64,000 bases of DNA from Methylorubrum salsuginis (lineage in GTDB: Bacteria; Pseudomonadota; Alphaproteobacteria; Rhizobiales; Beijerinckiaceae): contig NZ_FOSV01000015.1 of the NCBI RefSeq assembly GCF_900114375.1, positions 62,001 to 126,000 of the forward strand. The letters run 5' to 3'. Positions 1 through 6,967 of this stretch are shown here, in pieces. The translations under genes were made by a program, and so were the position numbers. Below the pieces are notes generated by a model. That model ran no database searches, was not told where the DNA came from, and worked only from the letters and a program-made list of their open reading frames with translations. The first letter of the stretch is position 1, and each line of letters begins with the position of its first letter.

Positions 1-47
1 TGGGCGATCTCGGGTGGGATTTCCAGGCCGGTGAACAGCCGCGGCAT
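1..47 (-). CDS. thpR: RNA 2',3'-cyclic phosphodiesterase (ThpR/LigT family), 5' end only
   Basis: The gene runs off the left edge, so only the first 15 codons are visible. They read MPRLFTGLEIPPEIA, which matches the usual N-terminus of bacterial 2'-5' RNA ligase / 2',3'-cyclic phosphodiesterase proteins (basic residue, Leu-Phe, then an acidic residue and Ile-Pro before the first helix). Family members hydrolyse cyclic phosphate RNA ends through two HxT/S motifs, which lie outside the window. The start codon is 4 bases downstream of the stop of the GDSL esterase on the same strand, so the two are probably co-transcribed. The call rests on 15 residues. Confidence 0.6.
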   Translation of the reverse strand, partial: MPRLFTGLEIPPEIA

Positions 48-51
48 CGCC

Positions 52-732
52 TCAGCGCCCTCCGTTCCCGCTTGGCTTCAGCTTGTCCAAAAAGGTCTCG
101 ACGGTGGGCAGGATGCCGGCCACCACCGTCTCGACGCCCTTGGCGTTCGGGTGCAGCCCGTCCTCCAGGGTGTGGGCGCGGTTGCCCGTCACGCCTTCGA
201 GGAAGAACGGGTAGAGGACGAGGCCGTGCGCCTTGGCCAGGTCGGGATAGATCGCGTCGAACCGGGCGCGGTACGCGGCGCCGAGATTCGGCGCGGCCAG
301 CATCCCGGCGAGCAGCACCGGGATGCCGCGCTCCTTCAGCCGCACCACGATGGTCTCCAGCGCCTTGCGGGCGACGGCGGGGTCGGTGCCGCGCAGCATG
401 TCGTTGGCGCCGAGTTCGAGGATGACGCCGTCGGTCCCGTCCGGCACCGACCAGTCGAGCCGGTCGAGCCCGCCCGTGGTGGTGTCGCCGGACACGCCCG
501 CATTGGCGATCTCGACGCTGCGGCCCTTGGCCTTCAGCGCCCGCTCCAGCACCGCCGGAAAGGCCGCGTCCGAGGGCAGGCGGTACCCCGCGGTGAGGCT
601 GTCGCCGAGGGCGACGAGCTTGATCGGCCCCTCGGCGGCCTGGGCGGCGCCCCCGAGCGTGGCGGCCGTGAGCGCGACCATTAGCAAGACCCTTTGCAGC
701 AAGACCCTTCGCAGGCGCGGGCGGCCCCCCAT
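52..732 (-). CDS. tesA: Periplasmic GDSL-type arylesterase / lysophospholipase (TesA-like)
   Basis: SGNH-fold hydrolase of 226 residues. After a hydrophobic signal segment ending in an Ala-rich cleavage region (AAQAAEG) comes block I, LGDSLTAGY, with the nucleophile Ser. Further on are the oxyanion Gly in NAGVSGDTT, block III ELGANDMLRG, and the C-terminal DGLHPN carrying the catalytic Asp and His. All four blocks are intact. The family hydrolyses aryl esters, acyl thioesters and lysophospholipids in the periplasm. The ATG at 732 is chosen because it gives a full signal peptide; an internal ATG at 681 would shorten it. The gene is divergent from a YbbA-like ATPase, the classic tesA/ybbA arrangement, and is followed after 4 bases by the ThpR-like gene. 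Confidence 0.88.
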   Translation of the reverse strand: MGGRPRLRRVLLQRVLLMVALTAATLGGAAQAAEGPIKLVALGDSLTAGYRLPSDAAFPAVLERALKAKGRSVEIANAGVSGDTTTGGLDRLDWSVPDGTDGVILELGANDMLRGTDPAVARKALETIVVRLKERGIPVLLAGMLAAPNLGAAYRARFDAIYPDLAKAHGLVLYPFFLEGVTGNRAHTLEDGLHPNAKGVETVVAGILPTVETFLDKLKPSGNGGR

Positions 733-930
733 ATCGAGCCCGGACGGCGTCTCGCGCGGCAGACGCCGCCGTGAGACAAGCCGCGTCCAGAAACAGTCCC
801 GGCCGGGCCGGGACGGAGAGCCTCTGCCCGCCGCGTTCCGGATGTCGTCCGCGATGTCGTTCGCGCTGCGCAAGGCCGCCGTCCTCCGTTCGGTCCCGTC
901 CATCCCGGCTCCAAGATCGGTCCCTCCGCG

Positions 931-1614
931 ATGTCGAACAAGGCCGTCTCCCTGTCGCAGATCGAGCTGAGCCTCGGGCGCGGCCCCGCGCGGGTCCATG
1001 TGTTGCGCGGCATCTCGCTCGATGTCGAGCGGGGCGAGGCGGTGGGCCTCGTCGGCCCCTCGGGCTCGGGCAAGTCGACGCTGCTCACCGTCATGGCCGG
1101 GCTGGAGCGGCCGGATACCGGGCGCGTCACCATCGCGGGCACCGACCTGTCCGGCCTCGACGAGGACAGCCTGGCGCGTTTTCGCGGCCGCAACATCGGC
1201 ATCGTGTTCCAGGCCTTCCACCTCGTGCCGACCCTGACGGCCCTTGAGAACGTGGCGCTCCCGCTCGAACTCGCCAACGCCCCCGACCCGCACGGGCGGG
1301 CGGCGGCGGAGCTGGAGGCGGTGGGTCTCGGCCATCGCCTCAAGCACTATCCGGCGCAGCTCTCCGGCGGCGAGCAGCAGCGCGTCGCCATCGCCCGGGC
1401 GCTCGCGCCCGATCCGGCGATTCTCGTGGCCGACGAGCCCACCGGCAACCTCGACGAGGCCACCGGCCGCCAGATCGTGGACCTGCTGTTCGGGCTCAAG
1501 CGCGACCGCGGCGCGACGCTCGTCCTCGTCACCCACGATCCGGGCCTCGCCCGGCTGTGTGATCGCACCGTGGCGCTGCGGGCCGGCCGGATCGAGCAAC
1601 CGGCTGCCGTGTGA
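931..1614 (+). CDS. ybbA: ABC transporter ATP-binding protein, YbbA/LolD-like
   Basis: Full-length ATPase subunit (227 residues). Walker A is GPSGSGKST (about residue 43), the Q-loop Gln is in VFQAFHLVPT, the signature is LSGGEQQRVAIARAL, Walker B is ILVADEPTGNLD and the switch His is in VLVTHDP. The FHLVPTLTALENV stretch is typical of the MacB/LolD/YbbA group, which drive FtsX-type permeases acting on periplasmic substrates. In most genomes ybbA is followed directly by ybbP, a permease of about 800 residues. Here the next gene is a nucleotidyltransferase and no permease lies in the window, so this ATPase is an orphan or pairs with a permease encoded elsewhere. Confidence 0.88.
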   Translation: MSNKAVSLSQIELSLGRGPARVHVLRGISLDVERGEAVGLVGPSGSGKSTLLTVMAGLERPDTGRVTIAGTDLSGLDEDSLARFRGRNIGIVFQAFHLVPTLTALENVALPLELANAPDPHGRAAAELEAVGLGHRLKHYPAQLSGGEQQRVAIARALAPDPAILVADEPTGNLDEATGRQIVDLLFGLKRDRGATLVLVTHDPGLARLCDRTVALRAGRIEQPAAV

Positions 1615-2225
1615 TGAGCCCTCTCGACGACGAGGCGTGGGATGCGTGGTCTCCCTGCGAACTCGGCCAGCGCCTCCGCGGAGCAACTTTCCCGTGGTAC
1701 GTCGCAGGCGGATGGGCACTGGATGTCTGGCATGGCACGCAAACGCGCCCGCACGAAGACTTGGAGTTCGTCGTTCTTCGCAAGGACGCCAATCATGTCC
1801 GCGCCATTTTGCATGATGTGGATTTTTTCACTGTAAAAGACGGAGCGATTGAATATCTGCCCCCGTCGGCCGACCTGCCAAGCGATGTCTGGCAGCTTTG
1901 GGGCGCGGATCGGCGACAAGGTTGCTGGCGTGTGGACCTGATGATGGAGCCAGGGACGCCGGACCTATGGATTTATAAGCGCGATCATACAGTACGGATG
2001 GCGCGTTCCGACGCCGTTCGTGTGAGTCAGGCAGGTATTCCATACCTCGCACCGATCATCGTTCTGCTGTTCAAAGCCAAGCATTGCAGGGAAAAGGATC
2101 GGAACGATTTCGATTTTTGCCGCAAGAGACTTTCAACTCAAGAGAGATATCAATTATCGGCCTGGTTGAAGGCGCTGCATCCTGGACATGATTGGATCGA
2201 AAAATGCGATCCAGCGAAGGAATGA
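1614..2225 (+). CDS. Nucleotidyltransferase, ANT(2'')/AadA-like fold
   Basis: Protein of about 203 residues. Near the N-terminus is the pattern GGWALDVWHGTQTRPHEDLEF, i.e. Gly-Gly followed about 16 residues later by an acidic ED-x-E cluster, as in aminoglycoside 2''-nucleotidyltransferases and related nucleotidyltransferase-fold proteins; a later WRVDLM can supply the third acidic residue. The C-terminal half (LLFKAKHCREKDRNDFDF) resembles the helical part of such proteins. The ATG at 1614 overlaps the preceding TGA by one base; a GTG lies at 1611. Base composition is visibly more AT-rich than its neighbours, especially after about 1790, which suggests recent acquisition. Substrate unknown; antibiotic modification is not established by this sequence. 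Confidence 0.72.
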   Translation: MSPLDDEAWDAWSPCELGQRLRGATFPWYVAGGWALDVWHGTQTRPHEDLEFVVLRKDANHVRAILHDVDFFTVKDGAIEYLPPSADLPSDVWQLWGADRRQGCWRVDLMMEPGTPDLWIYKRDHTVRMARSDAVRVSQAGIPYLAPIIVLLFKAKHCREKDRNDFDFCRKRLSTQERYQLSAWLKALHPGHDWIEKCDPAKE

Positions 2226-2408
2226 TCACGGCGTGGCACGAGCGGGGCTTCCGCCTGAGATGCGGCGGCCAAGCCCCCCATCCGCCCCACGACAGCATGT
2301 TGCAGGATCGACTTGAGCGAGTTTCGCGCCCCGCGCCGCCAACCATTCCGTTCGCGAAAGCGCCGGCTCGGTAGTCCGCACGGTGCATTCGCACGCGATC
2401 AATGACGT

Positions 2409-2449
2409 TTGACAGGGCGTGAAGATTGACGGTCCGGTTACGATAACCG
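2409..2449 (+). promoter_or_regulatory. Candidate promoter with palindrome ahead of the copper radical oxidase gene
   Basis: The 260-base gap after the nucleotidyltransferase is AT-richer than average. A TTGACA (2409-2414) is followed by a second TTGACG, and an inverted repeat CGGTTA-CGA-TAACCG occupies 2435-2449, about 45 bases before the start codon. The position fits an operator, but no -10 box stands out and this is pattern recognition only. Confidence 0.28.
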
Positions 2450-2492
2450 ACGGATATAGGGCACAATAATTCCGAAAACCGGGGCAGTGACG

Positions 2493-4580
2493 ATGCCGAA
2501 GCGGAGGAGCGCGCGTTCTGCCGGTCTCGGCCTCGCCTGCGCGTTCGCCCTGCTGCTGGCGGCGGGGCCGGCATGGGCGCAGATCCGCATCCCCGACGCG
2601 CCCGACCCGCTGATGGCGGGGATCGCGATCCCGGCCTCGGCCCCGGAGCGGGGGATGTGGTCGGGGGTCCATGCCTGGCCGCTCATCGCCATGCATGCGG
2701 CGCTGACGCCATCGGGCTCGGTGCTCACGTTCGGCGCCCCGCCTGGCGAACAGCGCCAGGACGGGCGCGTGTTCGACATCTGGGATCCGGACCGGGGCCT
2801 CGGCAGCGCCGCCCACACCCTCCTGCCGAACGCCGAGGCCGTGGACAGCTTCTGCGCCAGCGCCACCACGCTGCCGAGCGGGGCCATGCTGATCTCGGGC
2901 GGGGCCGGCTACGATTCCGGCCTGACCTCCAAGGAGAGCGCCGCCTTCGATCCGGCCCGGCGCACGGCGAGCGCGATGGTCTCGCAGCTCCTCTTCCCGC
3001 GCTGGTACGGCACCCTCATCACGCTGACCGACGGGCGCGCCCTGATGGCGGGCGGTGGCAAGCCCTACGCGCCGGGCGTCTACGACGTCGCCGGCAGCCT
3101 GAAGCGCGGCGAGGTGTCGATGACCCCCGAAACCTACGCGCCGGGTTCGGGCTGGCGGCTTCTGAGCCGTGCGGGGAGCCGCGACGCGTTCGGCCCCGAT
3201 CTCAATCGCTGGTGGTACCCGCGGATGTGGGTGGCCCCCCGCGGGGCGGTGTTCGGCATCTCCTCGGACCGGACCTGGCTGCTCGATCCGACCGGGGCAG
3301 GGGCGATCGTCACCTTTCCGTTCAAGACCGCGGCCGATGCGAACACGCGGCCCAATATCGGCCCGACCTCGACGGCGGTGATGTACGACACCGGCCGCAT
3401 CCTGCAGGTTGGCGGCAACGGCTACAGCAACGGCTATCCGATGCCGTCGAGCAACCGGGCGACGGTGTTCGACCTCAACGGCGCGCGGCTGACCACCACC
3501 GACGTCGCGCCGATGACCCATCCGCGCCAATGGGCCAACGCGACGGTGCTGCCGGACGGGCGCGTCGTCGTCACCGGCGGCTCGCGCTACGCCGACAACA
3601 ACGGCACCGACGCGGTCACCGAGGCCGAACTCTGGAACCCCGCCACCCGCGCCTGGACGCTCGGGGCACGCGCCGGCACCTACCGCGGCTACCACTCCAC
3701 CGCGATGCTCCTGCCCAACGGTACGGTGCTGTCGGCGGGCGGCGGCGTGAAGGGGCCGGTCGCCAACCTCAACGCCGAACTCTACTATCCGCCTTACCTG
3801 TTCACCCGCGTGAACGGCCGGGCGGTGCTGGCGTCGCGGCCGAAGCTCGCCACAATCAGCGCCAGCCAGTTCGGCTACGGCAGCTCCGCCACGGTCGAAC
3901 TCGCCACCGACGGCGCGATCGCCCGCGTGGCGCTGATCGGCCTCGCCTCGGTGACGCACAGCTTCGATTCCGGCCAGCGCTCCCAGCGCCTGAGCTTCAC
4001 GCAGGACGGCCGCACCCTGCGCATCGCGATGCCGGCCCATGCCGCCCTCGCCCCGCCGGGCTATTACCAGCTCGTCGTGCTCGACCGGGCCGGCGTGCCG
4101 TCGCGCGGCGTCATCCTCGCCATGGCGGCGGCCCCGCCCCAGCCCCGCGGGGTCGCGCGCTATTCCAGCCTGCGCCCGGTCGCGAGGCCCGATCACCGGA
4201 TGCGGCTCGCCGGCTCGCGCGTGGCGTTGAGCCCCGCCGACGCCGCGGCCGACCGGCTCGACGGCGCCTTCGTGATGCGGGCGGGCCTCGCCGACCCGGC
4301 CTGCGTCTCGTTCGAGGCCCGCCGCTACGGCGGGCGCTTCCTGCGCCAGTGGAGCCGGCAGCTGCGGCTGAGCCCGTTCGACCGCAGCGCCGGCTATCGC
4401 GACAACGCCACCTTCTGCCCGCAGCCGGGCCTGTCCGGCCGCGGCACCTCCTACACGCTGAAGGCCGAGCCCGGCACCTTCCTGCGCGCCCGCGGCACGC
4501 AGCTGTGGCTCGACCCGTTCACCCCGGGCGAGGCCTACGCCCTCGCGGCGAGCTTCGAGACGGTGGACATCGCACCGTAA
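2493..4580 (+). CDS. Secreted galactose-oxidase-like copper radical oxidase with C-terminal AbfB (CBM42-like) domain
   Basis: Predicted protein of 695 residues with a signal peptide ending at AGPAWAQ. Repeated kelch-type blades (VLPDGRVVVTGG, LLPNGTVLSAGGG) form the propeller, followed by the DUF1929 / galactose-oxidase C-terminal domain. The copper-radical residues known from galactose and glyoxal oxidases are all present: Cys121 (DSFCAS) and Tyr172 (PRWYGT) for the thioether cofactor, Tyr400-His401 (RGYHST) and His489 (VTHSFD). Residues from about 558 to the end look like an AbfB carbohydrate-binding domain, with two repeats of the VSFEARRYGGRFLR / LRLSPFD kind. The family oxidises primary alcohols or aldehydes and makes H2O2; the substrate here is not predictable. 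ATG 2493 is preferred over GTG 2487 because GGGG sits 8 bases upstream. Confidence 0.85.
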   Translation: MPKRRSARSAGLGLACAFALLLAAGPAWAQIRIPDAPDPLMAGIAIPASAPERGMWSGVHAWPLIAMHAALTPSGSVLTFGAPPGEQRQDGRVFDIWDPDRGLGSAAHTLLPNAEAVDSFCASATTLPSGAMLISGGAGYDSGLTSKESAAFDPARRTASAMVSQLLFPRWYGTLITLTDGRALMAGGGKPYAPGVYDVAGSLKRGEVSMTPETYAPGSGWRLLSRAGSRDAFGPDLNRWWYPRMWVAPRGAVFGISSDRTWLLDPTGAGAIVTFPFKTAADANTRPNIGPTSTAVMYDTGRILQVGGNGYSNGYPMPSSNRATVFDLNGARLTTTDVAPMTHPRQWANATVLPDGRVVVTGGSRYADNNGTDAVTEAELWNPATRAWTLGARAGTYRGYHSTAMLLPNGTVLSAGGGVKGPVANLNAELYYPPYLFTRVNGRAVLASRPKLATISASQFGYGSSATVELATDGAIARVALIGLASVTHSFDSGQRSQRLSFTQDGRTLRIAMPAHAALAPPGYYQLVVLDRAGVPSRGVILAMAAAPPQPRGVARYSSLRPVARPDHRMRLAGSRVALSPADAAADRLDGAFVMRAGLADPACVSFEARRYGGRFLRQWSRQLRLSPFDRSAGYRDNATFCPQPGLSGRGTSYTLKAEPGTFLRARGTQLWLDPFTPGEAYALAASFETVDIAP

Positions 4581-4664
4581 CCCTCTCGCAGGCGAGCGGA
4601 GCCGTTCCCACATGCACAGCCGACCGCCCGCCGATGCTCCGTCGGGCGCGGAGGGGAGGGGACG

Positions 4665-5039
4665 ATGGGACTACTCGACGGACTTCTCGGACATGGCAGC
4701 GACCTCGCCGCCGGCGAGGTCGATCAGCAGCTCGCGGGCGTCCTCGCGCCCGGCGAGAGCGTGCGCGTCGCCTTCAAGGTGATCCGCGACCTGATGGTCT
4801 TCACTGACCGCCGCCTAATCCTCGTCGATCGCCAGGGCATGACCGGCCGCAAGGTCGAGTATCTCACCGTCCCCTACCGCGCGATCACCGCGTTCTCGGT
4901 CGAGACCGCGGGCAGCTTCGACATGGATTCCGAGCTGAAGATCTGGGTCTCGGGCCGACCCGATCCGATCCAGCGCACGCTCAAGCGCGGCGCCGACATT
5001 TTGGGAATCCAGCAGGCCATCGCCGGCTCGCTGAAATAG
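4665..5039 (+). CDS. PH domain-containing protein (bacterial PH, bPH_1-like)
   Basis: Small cytoplasmic protein of 124 residues with no signal peptide or membrane segment. The core has alternating beta strands with the VFTDRRLILVDRQGMTGRKVEY pattern (strand, turn, Arg-Arg-Leu, strand), followed by TVPYRAITAFSVETAG and a terminal helix; this is the usual layout of bacterial PH-domain proteins. Their biochemical role is mostly unknown, and some bind membranes or form oligomeric rings. The ATG is preceded by a strong GAGGGGAGGGG ribosome-binding site. It lies 84 bases after the oxidase gene, so a shared transcript is possible but a functional link is not evident. Confidence 0.78.
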   Translation: MGLLDGLLGHGSDLAAGEVDQQLAGVLAPGESVRVAFKVIRDLMVFTDRRLILVDRQGMTGRKVEYLTVPYRAITAFSVETAGSFDMDSELKIWVSGRPDPIQRTLKRGADILGIQQAIAGSLK

Positions 5040-5320
5040 GCTGCTCCGAGAGCCGGGCCCGGCGATCTGAGTTTTCGGGCGCTTTGCCCCGCCGCTTGCC
5101 CGGCGGGAGCTTCGACAGGGGGAGATCAGTCCCACGCCACCCCGCCGTGGCAAAGCACGAACTCCTGTATCAATGTCTCAAAGGCGGAGCGGGTTGAGGG
5201 CCGGTCCAGGAATTGCCTGAAGCCGGACCCGATGTTTTGAAATGGTGGCAGGCCGGCTTCGTGCGGTGCGAATCAGATTCGCGATTGATCGAATGCGTTG
5301 CCCCTATGAGCTTGAGTACA

Positions 5321-5420
5321 GATCCGAAAGGTGAGTGCCAGCTTTCAGAAAACACCGATGCGGCGCAAGAACATAGAGTCTCATCTCGGTTTTCATATTC
5401 AGGACGACCCTCCAGATCAT
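5321..5420 (+). repeat. Dispersed ~100-bp repeat, family 1, copy 1 (diverged)
   Basis: This segment aligns along its whole length with 19235-19340 and 45651-45750. Shared landmarks in order are CCGAAAGGTG, CTTTC, a (C/A)CGATGCGGC-CAAGAAC block, and a distal ATTCAGGACGACCCTC block. The first half can fold back (CGAAAG with CTTTCG in the better copies). This copy is the most diverged and is embedded in an AT-rich islet. It overlaps no convincing gene; the open frame across it is not credible. Confidence 0.6.
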
Positions 5421-5422
5421 TC

Positions 5423-5662
5423 TCAAGATTTCTGTAAATCTCTCCATTTCTGCAAGCGCCCGATAATGAGGATGGCGAGAAATATTGATACGCCGATAAT
5501 CGATGCGTAGATCTTGCTCGGCTCCCAGACAAGGCAGTAAACGTTCGATCCGGGATCGTGGCGGATCATCATGGTAATGGGCGCGGTTAAACCGATAGAT
5601 GCGGCGGACAGAACGTCCATAGCAATCTGTTTCGCCAACGACTTGAGGTCGGGTACTGCCAT
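5423..5662 (-). CDS. Small hypothetical single-pass membrane protein
   Basis: Open frame of 79 residues beginning MAVPDLKSLAKQIAMDVL. A clear hydrophobic segment near the C-terminus (IIGVSIFLAILIIG) followed by GRLQKWRDLQKS suggests one transmembrane helix with a basic cytoplasmic tail; a weaker hydrophobic stretch (AASIGLTAPITMM) precedes it. Amino-acid usage is protein-like and unlike the Arg/Ala/Pro-rich shadow frames of this genome. It lies in an islet with clearly lower GC than its surroundings (about 5170-5700). There is no strong ribosome-binding site and no recognised family, so expression is uncertain. Confidence 0.4.
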   Translation of the reverse strand: MAVPDLKSLAKQIAMDVLSAASIGLTAPITMMIRHDPGSNVYCLVWEPSKIYASIIGVSIFLAILIIGRLQKWRDLQKS

Positions 5663-6030
5663 CGAATCCGTCCGTCTCGTTGGGCACCTCGAGTCTAACG
5701 AGAATCGATGAAGCGGTTGTTATTGTCGGTTGCCGGGCGCGTGTCGTCCTCCCGTATGTCGATCCGGCGCCCGCTCTTGCCTTCCCGCCCAAAACCTCCT
5801 ACAGGCCCGGCCTTCGTATCCGCTCCGGCCGGGGGCTGAACGGACGGTGCCGCTTGCGGCATAGGGTTCTTGCAGAAAAAACCCGTCGTCCGGTGTCTCC
5901 GCCTTCGATCAACCGCTCGGGCCATCAAACGGCTCGAAGGGCTTGGCGCCGAGAGGATGCGAGTTGAGCCGGCCCGACTCCGCTTGAATCCGCGGTCCGG
6001 GCCTCCTTTGTCGTTGGATAAGGCCCGAAA
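5663..6030. other. Intergenic region upstream of rpsF
   Basis: About 370 bases with no credible gene on either strand. The left part belongs to the AT-richer islet. The right part must contain the rpsF operon promoter; I could not pick a convincing -35/-10 pair. The last 30 bases can form the leader hairpin listed separately. Confidence 0.4.
5998..6027 (+). promoter_or_regulatory. Possible translational leader hairpin of rpsF
   Basis: CGGGCC (5998-6003) can pair with GGCCCG (6022-6027), leaving an 18-base loop and placing the purine-rich segment before the ATG (GGATAAGG) partly inside the structure. Ribosomal proteins S6 and S18 together bind an autoregulatory hairpin in many rpsF leaders, using a CCG triplet. 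Here a CCG is present in both arms, but the match to the published motif was not checked. Confidence 0.3.
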
Positions 6031-6498
6031 ATGCCTCTCTACGAGCACGTCTTCCTGGCGCGCCAGGACGTGACGTCCCAGCAGGTCGAGACCATGGTCG
6101 AGACCTACAAGGGTGTCATCGAGGCGGGTGGCGGCACGATCGAGAAGATCGAGTCCTGGGGCGTCAAGTCCCTTGCCTACCGCATCAAGAAGAACCGCAA
6201 GGCGCATTTCACGCTCCTCAACATCTCGGCTCCCCCGGCGGCTCTCGCCGAGATGGAGCGCCAGATGCAGATCTCCGAGGACGTGCTGCGCTTCATGACC
6301 GTCCGCGTCGAGCAGCTGGAGGCCGAGCCTTCCGCGATGATGCAGAAGCGCGACCGCGACGACCGCAAGGATCGCGACCGCGGCGACCGTCCGCGTCGTC
6401 GCGATGACGATTTCGGCGGCGGCTTCGGCGGTGACCGTGGCGACCGCGGTGATCGCGGCGGCGACCGGCCCGAGCGCAACTTCGGCGGGGAGAACTGA
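6031..6498 (+). CDS. rpsF: 30S ribosomal protein S6
   Basis: 155 residues. The N-terminal 95 residues form the S6 fold: MPLYEHVFLARQDVT start, then GGGTIEKIESWGVKSLAYRIKK, then AALAEMERQMQISEDVLRFMTVRVE. The C-terminal 50 residues are a charged, low-complexity Arg/Asp/Gly tail (repeats of DRGDR/GGDRG), an extension common in alphaproteobacterial S6. S6 binds 16S rRNA together with S18 in the small-subunit platform. It is followed after two bases by rpsR, forming the standard rpsF-rpsR-DUF2232-rplI order. Confidence 0.97.
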   Translation: MPLYEHVFLARQDVTSQQVETMVETYKGVIEAGGGTIEKIESWGVKSLAYRIKKNRKAHFTLLNISAPPAALAEMERQMQISEDVLRFMTVRVEQLEAEPSAMMQKRDRDDRKDRDRGDRPRRRDDDFGGGFGGDRGDRGDRGGDRPERNFGGEN

Positions 6499-6500
6499 TC

Positions 6501-6755
6501 ATGGCTTTCGGTGCTGGTGGCGGCGGTGGTGGCCGTCGTCCGTTCTTCCGTCGGCGCAAGACCTGCCCCTTCTCGGGCGCGAACGCTCCGAAGATCGACT
6601 ACAAGGACGTGAAGCTGCTCTCCCGCTACGTGTCGGAGCGCGGCAAGATCGTCCCGTCCCGCATCACCGCGGTCTCGGCCAAGAAGCAGCGTGAGCTCGC
6701 CCAGGCGATCAAGCGCTCGCGCTTCCTCGGCCTGCTGCCCTACGTCATCAAGTAA
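6501..6755 (+). CDS. rpsR: 30S ribosomal protein S18
   Basis: 84 residues, the normal length. It has a Gly-rich N-terminus, RRKTCPFSGANAPKIDYKDV, and the RNA-binding block RYVSERGKIVPSRITAVSAKKQRELAQAIKRSRFLGLLPY characteristic of S18. The single Cys in the CPFS motif is the position often seen in S18 proteins. The start is 2 bases after the rpsF stop with the end of rpsF serving as ribosome-binding region, so the two genes are translationally coupled. A strong hairpin follows 5 bases after the stop. Confidence 0.97.
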   Translation: MAFGAGGGGGGRRPFFRRRKTCPFSGANAPKIDYKDVKLLSRYVSERGKIVPSRITAVSAKKQRELAQAIKRSRFLGLLPYVIK

Positions 6756-6760
6756 GGCCC

Positions 6761-6791
6761 GAGCGGCGACGCGTTCCTCGCGTCGCCGCTC
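6761..6791 (+). terminator. Strong hairpin downstream of rpsR
   Basis: A perfect 13-bp stem (GAGCGGCGACGCG with CGCGTCGCCGCTC) around a 5-base loop starts 5 bases after the rpsR stop. There is no T-run, so it may attenuate or protect the 3' end rather than terminate fully; rplI lies downstream in the same orientation. Confidence 0.6.
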
Positions 6792-6860
6792 GCCCCCGCG
6801 ACGGCGGGGCGGCGGTCGTCCGCCGGGCGCCTCGATCCGACCGAAGGTCGGCATCGAGGC
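6792..6860 (+). repeat. Multi-hairpin 3' element, family 2, related copy C
   Basis: The first 38 bases differ at only two positions from the centre of the copy after radA (14827-14864). They form two short hairpins: GCCCC/GGGGC, then a GGCGG/CCGCC stem. They are followed by a third hairpin with a different sequence but the same position and size (GCCTCGAT-CCGACC-GAA-GGTCGG-CATCGAGGC). See the finding on this element. Confidence 0.55.
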
Positions 6861-6967
6861 AACTCAGCAAAAGGAGGGCGACCCGACTGGCGGGCCGCCC
6901 GATCGTTGGGGCGTCATGGGACGCCTCTAACCCTGCGGACGCAGCGGGACAGCGGATTTTCGTGAGA

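Noticed and set aside
2226..4613. 795-residue minus-strand open frame opposite the copper oxidase
   Set aside because: Low-complexity Arg/Gly/Ala composition, and the plus strand encodes every cofactor residue of the oxidase family.
5213..5437. 74-residue open frame over the family-1 repeat
   Set aside because: It is simply a translation of the dispersed repeat and flanks; other copies are not open in the same frame.
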